Shown here: positions 30,701 to 35,942 of the stretch, in pieces
Layout of the letters: every line of letters begins with the position of its first letter
How positions within the stretch are numbered: position 1 is the first letter of the stretch
Source: JAEXOD01 sp963667875
GTDB lineage: Bacteria > Bacteroidota > Ignavibacteria > Ignavibacteriales > Melioribacteraceae
Length of the DNA stretch: 64,000 nucleotides
Assembly: GCA_963667875.2 (NCBI GenBank)
Contig: CAXXGC010000013.1
Span: forward strand, 62,001 to 126,000
Direction of reading: 5' to 3'
Position numbers and translations under genes: made by a program
The notes under the pieces: model-generated
The model's database searches: none
What the model saw: the letters and a program-made list of their open reading frames with translations, nothing else
Told to the model about the DNA's origin: nothing

Positions 30701-33097
30701 TCTAATACCTATTCTACATTAAGTTATTTACGATTGTTGACACCTAATAGCGGTGAGCAAACAGGTACTACACAAGTAATTAAATGGTCTAATAACATTA
30801 ATACTATTTCAAAAGTAAACATTTATGTTCAACGTGAAATTAGTGATTTTAACTGGACTCTTATTGCCCGCAATGTTAATTCGGATCCAAGTAATTATAT
30901 GTGGAACATAAATATTGAACCATCTCAAACTTGTAGAATTAAAGTTGAAGATTCGCAAAATAATAATATTTATGATGTTAGTGATATTCCATTTACTGTT
31001 AGCTCTATTAAATTAGTATATCCTAATGGTGGTAAGTATCAAAAGTTACAAGTTGGAAAAACTTATGATATCACTTGGGAAACTTCTTTTATTAATGTTG
31101 TAAGATTAGAATTTTCAACCAATAATGGTCAAACATGGAATCTGGTTCCTAATGCAAATTCCATACCTGCAAGTGAAAAAAGATTTGCTTGGTACATTGA
31201 TGATATACCTTCAAAAAATACTAGATTGCGTATCAGTGATGCAAATAAAGAAACAATTTTTGATGCATCGGATACAACATTTACTATATGCTCTTTAAAT
31301 TTGTTGCAGCCTAATACTCTTGTTGCTTATCAGGTTGGTGAAACATACGATATTACCTGGCAGACAGTTAATATCGATACTGTCCGTATTCAGTTATCCA
31401 TTGATGATGGTAAAACATGGTCAAATTTGGTAGGAATTGCAGATGCAGATTCTAACAGATTTAGATGGAAAGTTCCAAATTTACTTTCGGCTTTAGCTCG
31501 TATTCGTTTATCCGATTTTTATGAATCGGGAGTAAGTGACACCAGCAACAGTAACTTTGTTATCGGTAAATATCCTAATGTGGTTTTATATAAACCGTAT
31601 CAAAGTAATATTGTTAAACTTATTTATGATTTCTTAAATCCTCAAGAAACAATTGTTATTGAAAGATTTGAGTACCAAATAGGAGAAGGGTCTATTATTA
31701 ATACTCTTCAATCGTTAATTGATCCTCCTGTAAATATTACCGGTCCACAAACAGATACATTATACTGGCGATCCACCGATAATTTATTGGATTATGAAGG
31801 AACGGTTAGATTGTGGATTACTTTCAGATCACCTCAATATAATGTAACATATCGAGTGATGGTTGATTCTGTTGGTGTTGATAATAAAGCCCCGGCTTTT
31901 ACGTCATCTACTTTCAAACTGTATCAAAAACCGGATAAGTTTGGCTGGAATAAAGTTGTTGCAACATGGGATAAAGGTACAGATTTAAGTAACAATATTA
32001 AATACAAACTATCGTTTAATGACATTAATAATGAATACATAAATTATGTTAAAGAGACAAAAGATGATTCTTTAATTATTCCTAATGTCTGGAGTTCTGT
32101 AAATTATTTGGTAAAAATAGATGTTTCTGATGCTTATAATAACAATATAAGTTACATTTTACCTAACTATAAATCTGTTGCAACTTGTGATTTTTCAGGT
32201 GACAACGAATTAAATTCTCTTGATTTGGCAACTTATATTAAATCATGGAGCTCAAAGGATTCTACTGTCGGTGCCGATTTATCACCATACGATGGCGCTT
32301 TCCCAATAATTAAAGTTAGAGGCGATAGCAAATTAGATATTGAAGATTTATTAGTATTTGTGAATATGTGGAATTACGGACAAGAATATACTTTGCCAAA
32401 AACCAACATTATTAATTATACTGACAAAAATACAACACGTGAGCAAATTACATTTAAACGTGGTGAAAACAATTTCAATTTCCCAATCAATTATGATAAA
32501 AAGGATAATTTAATTGCTATTACTGCTGAAATTCATTATCAACCTGGTGTATTTAAATTTGATTCTTTGAAAATTAAAGGATTGATGGAAAATAATGGAA
32601 TATCGTTTGTAAAAAATGACACAATAAACGGCATTATGAAAATTGATTTTGCTGAATTAGACGGAAAACTTGACTTGGATTACAATTTATCGACTGTTTT
32701 ACAATATTCTTTTGATAGAATTACAAAGGAAGATTCGTTGTTAATTAAATATTCAGGATATAATGACAATTTGGTTAAGGTATTGGACAAATCTACAGTT
32801 TATTCAATGCACGAAATTCCGGCTACTTATAAGTTGTATCAAAATTATCCAAATCCATTTAATCCAACTACTATTATTGAATACGATTTGCCTGAAAAAA
32901 CGAAAGTTAGTTTAGTTATCTTTGATATACTTGGTAGAGAAGTTGCTTTGCTAGTAAATGAAGAACAAAATGTTGGAACTTACCGTATTCAGTTCGATGC
33001 GAATAAGTTGCGGGGTGGTTTAGCAAGCGGAGTTTATTTCTACCGGATACATACAAATAATTATACTTTAACTCAAAAAATGTTATTGTTAAAATAA
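15743..33097 (+). CDS. Giant surface protein: 56 Kre9/KNH-like Ig repeats, dockerin-like segment, T9SS sorting domain
   Basis: 5784 residues, one uninterrupted frame. ATG 15743 follows a TGAGGAG site. A signal peptide (KKYTFFILLLIGYFIFNV) leads to 56 tandem domains of about 93 residues (about 50-5275). Each has the pattern SPNGGExWQAGTxxxIxW, IEYSxDNGxxW, GxYxWxIP, (I/V)RI.D, and a closing FxI. This matches the Ser/Thr-rich Kre9/KNH family (PF10342), an Ig-like fold common in large bacterial surface proteins. After an unassigned segment comes a dockerin-like pair of loops (about 5482-5548: DFSGDNELNSLD and RGDSKLDIEDL). A cohesin-like beta sandwich (about 5565-5690) and a T9SS type A tail (about 5698-5784, YQNYPNPFNPTT) follow. 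It should be exported by T9SS as a long fibre; adhesion or gliding is plausible by analogy with SprB, which is unrelated in sequence. No enzymatic domain was seen. Confidence 0.9.
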   Translation: MKKYTFFILLLIGYFIFNVDTVNAYKSITSKNQLTSSNVSAKFQEPKAKSITLASPNGAEIWKAGSTQVIKWNSSEINFVTISYSTNNGVSWTNIESNIAASLWQYQWNIPENITPSQEFRIRISDDEAPAFFDISDNPFILTKLKILSPVTGVSFQTSRVETIKWFASADISQVDIEISLNNGGWTPIVNNYDASLGKYEYTVPDNPSSFNRIRIKNSTLPTISSISDVFRIAKIVLSSPNGGEEWYNNSTHSILWNSSSITNLGLSYSTDNGISWVVIANPISAAFNSYSWVIPSTATSQALIKVFDANDNTIYDISNANFTISTLSITSPAAITGWSIGSTKNILWTSNLSGNVKIDITTNNGTSWTQIVTGIPATQGSYTYTVPNTPTNRAKIRISSLVNPAFISESDGLFTIGNIDFVRPTGGEVFRAGDVEQILWSSTTGINLVKIEYSTDGILWNLITANAQASLGRYDWAIPSNLSSSNSFIRLSDAESDAGLEYTSSAFSITNIIITAPTGNEIYKGGTTHNITWAASPNISNVKIEFRRDDSSPWQTIVSTVATALGTYSWNIPDTLSTIYGKIRISSTSNASVNTISEGYYKVGNITVTEPNGGEKLVGNGTYNIRWSNTGSVNFVRLQYSVDGGINFINIPNASSYPAGTGVFNWAVPNILTNTAMIRISDAEGPVIFDNSDATFSIAQLSLTYPNGGQGFIPGTPINITWSSTNINNVSLDYSINNSGVWNNIVSNINAALGTYNWVIPNAPSAQVQIRISATENSSLSDINDGYFKIGSIEVLSPNGAEIYQVGTNKTIQWNTSQGINTVDIDLTTNNGTTWINLVSDYPAVGSYNWNVTNAGSPNSKIRISDSENPSILDLSDNTFSIKNITLTYPNGGNFFLVDSTININWLPSNIANVKLEYSTDNGLFWNTIVNTTPALPSLYAWKVINRPSDRVLIRISDADYPADNIIDLSDANFSINLLYVLFPDGGENFVVNSPQNVRWTAHNTVNNVRLEYTTNNGTSWSIVENSLVASTQAYTWNIPNTPTSQGRIRLIDLDNSAVTDASNSMFAIGSLLLTTPNGGQRWQVGSTHAITWNNISTVSNVDLDYTTDNGVSWLSIANNVNAALETYNWVIPNTVSALVKVRVKSSTNAALFDESDNVLSLCSIAVTLPNGGEVYQVGKNLAITWAANNVSFVNLDYSPDNGTTWIPIDNNLNAATGIYNWVIPDLPTQVGLIRIMDSQDNSILDYNNNVFKILRLELTSPDGGESYKIGMNRNITWNSSGVNALNIQYSINNGQTWLSVVDNILAVAGSYNWTVPNIPTNNFKIKIIDNNNPTVTDSSTNVFTLGNITVTEPVSGEVIQSNSVKSIKWNVTAGVQSVKIEFRLNNSSAWEVLEPAANAQQGFYNWLVPNNSSSQAKVRVSHAVNNSFIVDSSAQFTINTLNLTAPNGGEYWQAGTIKNILWNSSITGNLKIEYSLNNGTTWNIVTASVPANANLYSWNIPAALSSKQAIIKITDLNTASVKDSSTAVFKLGNVGISAPVGGELWQTGTQKIINFTNSASVDEVRIEYTLDNIIWNTIVSNYPVASGAYTWNIGNINSSSTARIRISDASSNLDINTVSNSFNIGVLDLVSPNGGELWQAETIQSIKWMTSSHTAAANIYYSVNNGVNWISITSNYACVSNDTNRYSWTVPAGISSANMLIKIENSANNTINDISASKFTIGNLAITAPTITDKLQSGRQKVITWTSDNIGNVKIDYSLDNGLTWNTIINSIAANLHLYNWTLPDNISSNQARVRIYSLNNTGVQSISNPFVISLLDVVSPNGGELWQAGSTRLIRWNSAQINSLSIYSSANNGQSWNLIAANIPAINAQYSWLIPSNSATNNAKILLVDESKISIRDSSSTAFTINSLNLTSPVGGEVWQSGTIKQITWSSLNLGPVNLDYTLDNGANWTNIISNINGALGTYSWTVPVDTASDQVRVRISEISDPTNLDISEIFTINRILVLVPNGGENWQAGSTKQISWHSRFVNNVSLAYSIDNGVNWINIADNVAANSYKINWNVPANISTSNARIKIWDTSNPAYKDSSDLRFTISNIGITAPVLNAQLQAGSNTTISWNASNLGMIDILYSLDNGGSWNSIVNNTASLSGSYVWNIPALAVSDQALIRLQSTTDPTINITSSVFKISSLEILSPNGGENWQAGSTKTITWQSSFVNNINLSYSLNNGSTWNSIVSNIPAALNSYSWTIPSNISGGASLIKITDANNSSIKDSSNTTFSISLLSITYPVGGEQLQAGRTKSITWTSSNLGLINIDYSLDNGTSWVVLANNIQSSQNSFTWAVPSNIASNQVLLRLTSVDYPTITSVNNKFIISSLNVLSPNGGENWQSNTQSIITWQSSFVNNVNLYYSLNQGNTYTLIANNVQASLGTYNWVIPANISSTNCLIKVVDANNNLIADSSDNNFTISTLNITSPLTGTEWQAGKKYSITWNSANLGLVNIDYSIDNGFNWNVLANNIQASQNNYLWTIPSNIASNQVFVRVTSVAVPSISSVSNTFTIDNLNVTSPNGGEKWQSGTTQNITWQSQFINNVNLYYSLNQGSTYTLIASNVQASLGTYAWVIPSNISSTNSIIKVVHSTNNLIADSSDNNFTLGTLGITSPLSGQEWQAGKQYPISWNAANLGLINIDYSLDNGTNWVNIISNIQSALTTYQWNVPANIASNQALIRLTSVDVPSIVTTSNVFTISRINVTAPNGGERWQTGTTQNITWQSQFINNVNLYYSINQGSNYTLIASNVQASLGTYAWAIPANITSLNSIIKIVNSNNILVSDSSDNNFTIGTLGLTSPLGGENWQAGKTYPITWSANTANSALKIEYSRDGGTNWEIVQNNVPTGSNSYLWTIPGTEGTATAKIRISDVTSKLLYQSGNFTIKQLVLNNPNGGQFWTSGTAQTIDWSSTQIANIKIEYSVNDGTNWTTIINSTPAAAGSYIWNIPVNLASSLMKVRLSDASNNLIDDYSTNSFVVGSIAVVSPNGGEILQAGITYDIKWNNSANIQDVKIEYSVDNGLNWGIVSNSTLSDGLFTWTVPENIFTNAGLIRITDINSNNLISDVSNAVFSIDNLQLVSPNGFENYQVGAAQNITWTASNNITNVTIEYFTETKGWKVIAANIAANLGTYSWLIPNDPSDSVRIRIKNSANNQVYDISNNAFRVGNVTVLAPNNLVKWQSGTIQNIQWTNTPNVKYLNLDYSIDGGINWKSIVTNLSSNSGNYKWAIPNDTTLTAKIRIVDASSSGMINDQSDVNFIINTLNIIQPVGGENWLSGSSQIIKWNSTQDIDSVSISLSVDGGNIWSEIKKVKANLGSYTWNIPNLINSNNVYLLIKDTKFGSIKDTSNKFALIPANLDLTYPVGNEYLQAGKQHYITWVSSTNVDNVKIELTTDNGTSWNSLSNSYPADSLRFKWTIPANMFTNAARIKISDVQNNFIKDSSAAVFKIDGLQITSQGGSENYQVGTTQNITWSASANVPSVNIEYSTDNVTWKTIALNVAANIGTYAWLIPNDPSNIVNIRIRSSETNNISSSSASSVRIANVLVTDPNIFQKWQVGSTRQIKWNSTNNVQNVNIYFSTNNGVVWNPVVTNTPAASGTYNWVIPDYPNITTRIKIVDALAADFINDINDTVFAISKLNLNEPEGGEIWASGSTQQIQWTASSDIDSIFILLSLDNGNVWSNLTKQKANSGSFTWIIPQSINSNIVRVLIKDSKFDSVEDSSDNFTIYPPVLTVISPNGGEYLQAGSNYYIKWQSSADVNNVKIEFRQKADTTWTILTNSYPADSLQYLWTIPSDINSNTAKIRITDVLQPFVVDSSDNYFKIGWVLVQSPNGGEHIQSGKTVNINWLASQNVNNVKIEYTINGSIWTTIVPSMAANIGTYNWTIPNTPSAFVKIRISDALSNGGIKDLSDADFTISLLQLTTPASSVQLQAGTTYQIKWNSSPEINYVNLEYTLDGTIWNIISQDSIQASLGEYLWQIPATLCSTQGKIRIWDNSSAGINDTSKYPITFKMLNITSPIGGENWQVGTTKAIRWNACTVDTITIEYSINNGQNWLLVSENVPTTANTYNWVIPNTISSNVLVRLVDKTNPQLLSVSGRFSIFNPGINLTAPNGGETWQAGTTKNIIWQSNLIDFVKIEFSSDSGSTWNTLTSSFPADSTYSWLIPNNLETRGAVIKVSDVVNTHIKDTSEVFTITELRLTSPMGGEYWQSGTQKNITWNAGAGISLVRLQYSLDNGQNWTNIAEAQNIVASVDTFKWQIPITLGTNIAKIRVMDIVDQTISSASPDTFTIGYTKVITPNGGNVFQAGNSVTVNWECSSNLRRVNVEIYKPSTNQVVVESEAIASLKTISLIIPSNCYSDSLLIRISEVNSNYLISDVSDNFISSKALELMRPVLGDNWKAGTIEKIKWEASPNNSTINIQYTSNNGVTWNPIVTNYSAILGEYDWQLPNNLSSDKCMLKIYNSVFTNIKDSSGIFNIYVPGITLLTPNGNNYYQAGNTYKIQWNSSFVTAVSIEYSSNNGVTWDTLKSPIQASLREWDWQIPNRASSSLGLIRISDYSNNTVKDVSDANFVVGWIDVVSPDGGENWLSNSSKEIRWENSNSISMVNIYYSNGDNGIDTNWVLLTSNYPTNNMPYVWQKIPNKETNRGKIRITDAKSNNAITNQSTDYFSITKLYVLSPNGGEVWYSGNTYQITWTPSININGLKIDLSTNGGRTWGVTLTSLTPAASGVFNWNVDGTLFSDSSLIRLSDVEHNEIIDISDGMFTLGAIQLRTFDNEEKVLEGSHKLITWLNSANIKFVDLLYRTKDKVWKPIKSRVPANDEKYNWLIPTEPSDSCYITIRNSDNYTFNDTSNKPFTICRMKIGVPNGGEVWQTGTSKEITWQSANVSQVYLEYSVDTTAIPITWTKILNQPILASLGKYNWEIPDDINLAGKSYRFRIYDINENKVADTSNTYSTLSYLRLLTPNSGEQTGTTQVIKWSNNINTISKVNIYVQREISDFNWTLIARNVNSDPSNYMWNINIEPSQTCRIKVEDSQNNNIYDVSDIPFTVSSIKLVYPNGGKYQKLQVGKTYDITWETSFINVVRLEFSTNNGQTWNLVPNANSIPASEKRFAWYIDDIPSKNTRLRISDANKETIFDASDTTFTICSLNLLQPNTLVAYQVGETYDITWQTVNIDTVRIQLSIDDGKTWSNLVGIADADSNRFRWKVPNLLSALARIRLSDFYESGVSDTSNSNFVIGKYPNVVLYKPYQSNIVKLIYDFLNPQETIVIERFEYQIGEGSIINTLQSLIDPPVNITGPQTDTLYWRSTDNLLDYEGTVRLWITFRSPQYNVTYRVMVDSVGVDNKAPAFTSSTFKLYQKPDKFGWNKVVATWDKGTDLSNNIKYKLSFNDINNEYINYVKETKDDSLIIPNVWSSVNYLVKIDVSDAYNNNISYILPNYKSVATCDFSGDNELNSLDLATYIKSWSSKDSTVGADLSPYDGAFPIIKVRGDSKLDIEDLLVFVNMWNYGQEYTLPKTNIINYTDKNTTREQITFKRGENNFNFPINYDKKDNLIAITAEIHYQPGVFKFDSLKIKGLMENNGISFVKNDTINGIMKIDFAELDGKLDLDYNLSTVLQYSFDRITKEDSLLIKYSGYNDNLVKVLDKSTVYSMHEIPATYKLYQNYPNPFNPTTIIEYDLPEKTKVSLVIFDILGREVALLVNEEQNVGTYRIQFDANKLRGGLASGVYFYRIHTNNYTLTQKMLLLK
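20918..24247 (+). repeat. Two-domain higher-order repeat (repeats 19-30)
   Basis: Within these 12 domains two types alternate. One has (L/I)GxxxIDYSLDNG and IASNQVxxRLTS; the other has FxNNVNLYYSLNQG and SSTNxxIKVVD. The last three pairs are the most alike, with stretches such as ITWQSQFINNVNLYYS repeated. The duplication unit is therefore about 185 residues (555 bp). Confidence 0.75.
24803..27046 (+). repeat. Four-domain higher-order repeat (repeats 33-36 and 37-40)
   Basis: Repeat 33 resembles 37, 34 resembles 38 (ENYQVG..QNITW, TY.WLIPNDPS), 35 resembles 39 (KWQ.GS, IVDA....IND), and 36 resembles 40 (IDS.....S.D.GN.WS, IKD.KF.S..D). Repeat 41 again resembles 33 and 37, and 42 resembles 34 and 38. 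The unit is about 374 residues (1122 bp). Confidence 0.7.
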
Positions 33098-33111
33098 AAT
33101 CGGGAATTAAG

Positions 33112-33978
33112 ATGCTAATTGAAAATTTTAACATAAAAAGTTATATTAAACCATTATCATATTTGATTTTGTTGTTATCTTTAACATTTGTGATAAATTC
33201 GTGTAATTCAAATACTCCAACGGAAGTTCCTCCGGCATTCGTTCAGTTTTTACAAGCTCCAAATGAAAATGCTGTTATAAGTACAAACAGTGTCTCATTT
33301 ATTTGGAGGGGAAGTGATGATAACTTTTCATTTAGATACAGATTATTGGCTGTTGATAATGATTATTCATCGGACTATGTAGATTGGACAAGTTATACAT
33401 CTGTTACTGAAATTGAGTTTAAAAATTTGGATGAAGGTAAATACCGTTTTGAAATTGAAGGCAGAAGTTTAGGTGTTGTTGGTTCTCCTTTAACCAGAAC
33501 ATTTTTTATTAATGCTGTAAAAGGCCCTTCTGTTTCCTTTAACAGAATTGAAACTAAATCGAAAGTCGGAAGAATCGATTCGGTAAGTATTTGGATGGAA
33601 GATGTTGATAGTTTAACTGCATTTAATTTAATGATTAATTTTAATCCCAAAATAATAAATGTTGTAGCTGTTAACACAGGCAAGTATATAACTGATAATA
33701 GTTTTAGTCAAATTATTTTGCCGGATTTTAGCAACTCTTCTGTTTTGGCAGCAGTTAATAAAACCGGCAACTTAGAAATTAATTCTGCTGTATTAATGAC
33801 TCTAACATCTTTTCCAAATAATTATATAAGTGGTTCAGGCAAAATTCTTAATATTAAATTTAAAGGTATTGCCTTAGGAACAACTAATTTAGAATTTACC
33901 ACTATAGAATTAAAAAAGCTTGATGGTTCAAAAATTACTAATGGAACACCGGGTATTGGTGTTTACAAAATAGAATAA
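33112..33978 (+). CDS. Lipoprotein with FN3/Ig-like and cohesin-like domains
   Basis: 288 residues, 14 bases after the giant gene. Hydrophobic N-terminus with lipobox INSC (Cys31), so SPII-anchored. Residues about 40-140 form an Ig/FN3-like domain (VSFIWRGSDDNFSFRYRL, EGKYRFEIEGRS). Residues about 145-288 resemble a cohesin domain: GRIDSVSIWMEDVDSLTAFNLMINFNPKIINVVAV, then ISGSGKILNIKFKGIALG and TNLEFTTIELKKLDG, the usual start, core and end elements. Cohesins bind dockerins, and the adjacent giant protein has a dockerin-like segment near its C-terminus, so this lipoprotein may anchor it. The contact is inference; cohesin-like domains in this phylum also occur without dockerin partners. A strong terminator follows. 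Confidence 0.75.
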   Translation: MLIENFNIKSYIKPLSYLILLLSLTFVINSCNSNTPTEVPPAFVQFLQAPNENAVISTNSVSFIWRGSDDNFSFRYRLLAVDNDYSSDYVDWTSYTSVTEIEFKNLDEGKYRFEIEGRSLGVVGSPLTRTFFINAVKGPSVSFNRIETKSKVGRIDSVSIWMEDVDSLTAFNLMINFNPKIINVVAVNTGKYITDNSFSQIILPDFSNSSVLAAVNKTGNLEINSAVLMTLTSFPNNYISGSGKILNIKFKGIALGTTNLEFTTIELKKLDGSKITNGTPGIGVYKIE

Positions 33979-33990
33979 TCCGCAAAATTT

Positions 33991-34031
33991 AATAAAAGCC
34001 TAATAAATGAATCTATTAGGCTTTTATTTTT
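33991..34031 (+). terminator. Rho-independent terminator closing the giant-protein operon
   Basis: Perfect 15-bp stem, AATAAAAGCCTAATA (33991-34005) with TATTAGGCTTTTATT (34014-34028), an 8-base loop, and a T-rich tail. Confidence 0.9.
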
Positions 34032-34080
34032 AACCTTTCGTAATTATTATAAGATTATTTATCTAATTATTTCAATTTTA

Positions 34081-34111
34081 TTGAAAAGAGTAAATACAAT
34101 AATTATATTTA
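34081..34111 (+). promoter_or_regulatory. Candidate promoter of the purC-OPT operon
   Basis: TTG (34081-34083), 20 bases, then TATATTTA (34104-34111), close to the Bacteroidota TTG-N19-21-TAnnTTTG arrangement. It lies 27 bases before the purC start. Confidence 0.4.
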
Positions 34112-34138
34112 AAGTCTGAATATAATTATTGAGGTAAT

Positions 34139-35035
34139 ATGACAGACAACGTTGTGCTTGATACCGATTTTAAAGATTTGAAAATGTTAAAAAAAGGCAA
34201 AGTAAGAGATATTTATGATTTGGATGAATATTATCTTATAGTTTCTACTGATAGATTAAGTGCTTTTGATGTAATTATGAATCAAGGTATCCCTGACAAA
34301 GGAAAAATCTTAAATCAAATATCTAAATTTTGGTTCGATTTTACTAGTGATATTATTGAAAATCATGTAATTTCAACATCTGTTAATGAATTTCCGGAAT
34401 GCTGTAAAAAATATGAATCATTACTTGAAGGAAGATCGATGCTTGTAAAAAAAGCCGATCTTATTCCAATGGAATGTATTGTCCGTGGTTACATTACAGG
34501 TTCGGGATGGAATGATTATAAAAATACCGGTAAAATTTGCGGTATTCAATTGCCGATTGGTTTGTTGGAATCAGAAAAATTACCCGAACCAATATTTACT
34601 CCTTCTTCAAAAGCTGAAGTTGGTGTTCACGATGAAAACATTGATTACGAGCATGCCTTAAAAATTGTTGATATAACTACATTTAATAAGATTAAAGAAA
34701 CTGTAATAAAAATATATCTAAAAGCTTCTGAATATGCTCTTACCAAAGGAATTATTATTGCCGATACAAAAATGGAGTTCGGTTTAATTGGTAATAAATT
34801 GATATTGATAGATGAAGTATTAACTCCAGATAGTTCCAGATTTTGGAATTTGGAAACATATAAAGTTGGTTCTACTCCTGAAAGTTATGATAAACAATTT
34901 GTAAGAGATTATTTGTTATCAATAAATTACAATAAAAAACCCCCGGCTCCATTTTTACCGGAAGAAATTATTAGTAAAACTGCTAAAAAATATCTTGAAG
35001 CACTATTTAAATTAACCGGTAAAAATTTAATATAA
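34139..35035 (+). CDS. purC: Phosphoribosylaminoimidazole-succinocarboxamide synthase (SAICAR synthetase)
   Basis: 298 residues. It joins CAIR and aspartate using ATP in purine synthesis. Family signatures are clear: LKKGKVRDIYDL near the N-terminus (nucleotide site), STDRLSAFDVIMNQGIPDKGK, the SMLVKKADLIPMECIVRGYITGSGW block cut by about residue 125, and IADTKMEFG and LIDEVLTPDSSRFW. Length fits the longer bacterial/yeast-type PurC. Start ATG 34139 has GAGG six bases upstream. First gene of a long tightly packed operon that also carries guaB and purD, so purine genes bracket recA and lipid genes here. Confidence 0.97.
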   Translation: MTDNVVLDTDFKDLKMLKKGKVRDIYDLDEYYLIVSTDRLSAFDVIMNQGIPDKGKILNQISKFWFDFTSDIIENHVISTSVNEFPECCKKYESLLEGRSMLVKKADLIPMECIVRGYITGSGWNDYKNTGKICGIQLPIGLLESEKLPEPIFTPSSKAEVGVHDENIDYEHALKIVDITTFNKIKETVIKIYLKASEYALTKGIIIADTKMEFGLIGNKLILIDEVLTPDSSRFWNLETYKVGSTPESYDKQFVRDYLLSINYNKKPPAPFLPEEIISKTAKKYLEALFKLTGKNLI

Positions 35036-35340
35036 TGAAACCATTAAAAATTAATATCGAACCTTTGTTAAGTATGAATATACTTTGGGATAATGATAAT
35101 AAATCGACTGTTAGATTATCTAATTTAAGAAATGAATGTCCTTGTGCAGATTGTGTATCAGAAAAGAGTAAAAGAAGCAATAGTTATATTCCGATATTTT
35201 CGAATGAACAACTAATAATTACCGAGGTAAAAATAACCGGGAATTATGCTGTTAATGTAATTTGGGGAGATGGTCACGATACGGGATTTTATGTTTATGA
35301 TTACTTATATTCAATTTCACAAAATGTGAATAACTCATGA
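35035..35340 (+). CDS. DUF971 (gamma-butyrobetaine hydroxylase N-terminal-like) protein
   Basis: 101 residues, a typical DUF971 stand-alone protein. It has the LSNLRNECPCADC motif with its Cys-rich CPCADC core (a possible zinc or Fe-S ligand site), VKITGNYAVNVIWGDGHDTGFYVYDYL near the C-terminus, and no signal peptide. In other bacteria the family is linked to Fe-S or Mrp-type proteins, but the role is not settled. The ATG shares its A with the last base of the purC stop, and the stop overlaps pgsA by four bases, so translation is coupled on both sides. Confidence 0.85.
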   Translation: MKPLKINIEPLLSMNILWDNDNKSTVRLSNLRNECPCADCVSEKSKRSNSYIPIFSNEQLIITEVKITGNYAVNVIWGDGHDTGFYVYDYLYSISQNVNNS

Positions 35341-35942
35341 TTTTACCAAACCAATTGACCGTGTTACGAATAATACTGACTCCTGTATTTTTTGTTTTAT
35401 TTTTACAGGATTGTAATCTTGCAAAACAATTATCAGTTATAGTTTTTGTTATAGCAGCAATTACTGACTGGTATGACGGCTGGCTTGCAAGGAAATTTAA
35501 TTACATTACAAGCTGGGGTAAATTTATGGATCCTTTAGCAGATAAAATATTAACGTCAGCGGCATTTTTAGGTTTTGTATTTATTGGGGTTTTACCATTA
35601 TGGATGGTTTTGATTATTATTGTAAGAGATTTTTTTATTACAGGTTTAAGAAGTTTTGCTGAATATAAAAAGAAATCATTTTATACATCAAAATCTGCAA
35701 AAATAAAAACTTTTTTCCAGATGGCATTCATTTATTATCTGCTTATGATATACGCTCTTAAAACTGTAGATGTATTATATGTTGGAAATGAAAAAATATT
35801 TAATTTATTAATTAGGGAAGATATTGTATATTATTCCATGTTAGGAATTACAGCCTTTACCGTTTTTACCGGATTTACCTATATCTTTAAGAATAGATTT
35901 TTAATTGTGGAGTTGTATGAAGGAAACAGTAAACAAGTTTGA
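35337..35942 (+). CDS. pgsA: CDP-diacylglycerol--glycerol-3-phosphate 3-phosphatidyltransferase
   Basis: 201-residue inner-membrane enzyme that makes phosphatidylglycerol phosphate from CDP-diacylglycerol and glycerol 3-phosphate. The CDP-alcohol phosphotransferase motif D-xx-DG-xx-AR-x8-G-xxx-D-xxx-D is perfect (Asp44, Asp47, Asp65, Asp69). The N-terminus LPNQLTVLRIILTPVFF is typical of PgsA, and several hydrophobic segments follow (about 5-25, 80-105, 120-140, 165-190). The start overlaps the DUF971 stop (ATGA). The next gene is the matching phosphatase pgpA, so the two steps of phosphatidylglycerol synthesis are encoded together. Confidence 0.95.
   Translation: MILPNQLTVLRIILTPVFFVLFLQDCNLAKQLSVIVFVIAAITDWYDGWLARKFNYITSWGKFMDPLADKILTSAAFLGFVFIGVLPLWMVLIIIVRDFFITGLRSFAEYKKKSFYTSKSAKIKTFFQMAFIYYLLMIYALKTVDVLYVGNEKIFNLLIREDIVYYSMLGITAFTVFTGFTYIFKNRFLIVELYEGNSKQV

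Larger units (their letters stand above)
15893..31570 (+). repeat. 56 tandem ~279-bp protein-coding repeats
   Basis: I counted 56 successive repeats by their opening (L/I)xxxSPNGGExxQxGxxxxIxW and closing FxI. Most are highly diverged at DNA level, with a few blocks much more alike (listed separately), so the array looks old with later local expansions. Confidence 0.85.

Noticed and set aside
15893..31570. Periodic DNA repeats that could be read as a CRISPR or satellite array
   Set aside because: The period of about 279 bp is an exact multiple of three, lies in one open frame and is conserved at protein rather than DNA level. It is a coding domain array.
15743..33097. Possible SprB orthologue
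   Set aside because: It shares only size, T9SS tail and context type. Its repeats are Kre9/KNH-like, and I see no SprB-type sequence, so the name is not used.
33112..33978. Cellulosome scaffoldin or cellulose-degrading complex
   Set aside because: There is one cohesin-like domain only, with no carbohydrate-binding or glycoside hydrolase domain anywhere near. A structural anchoring role fits better.
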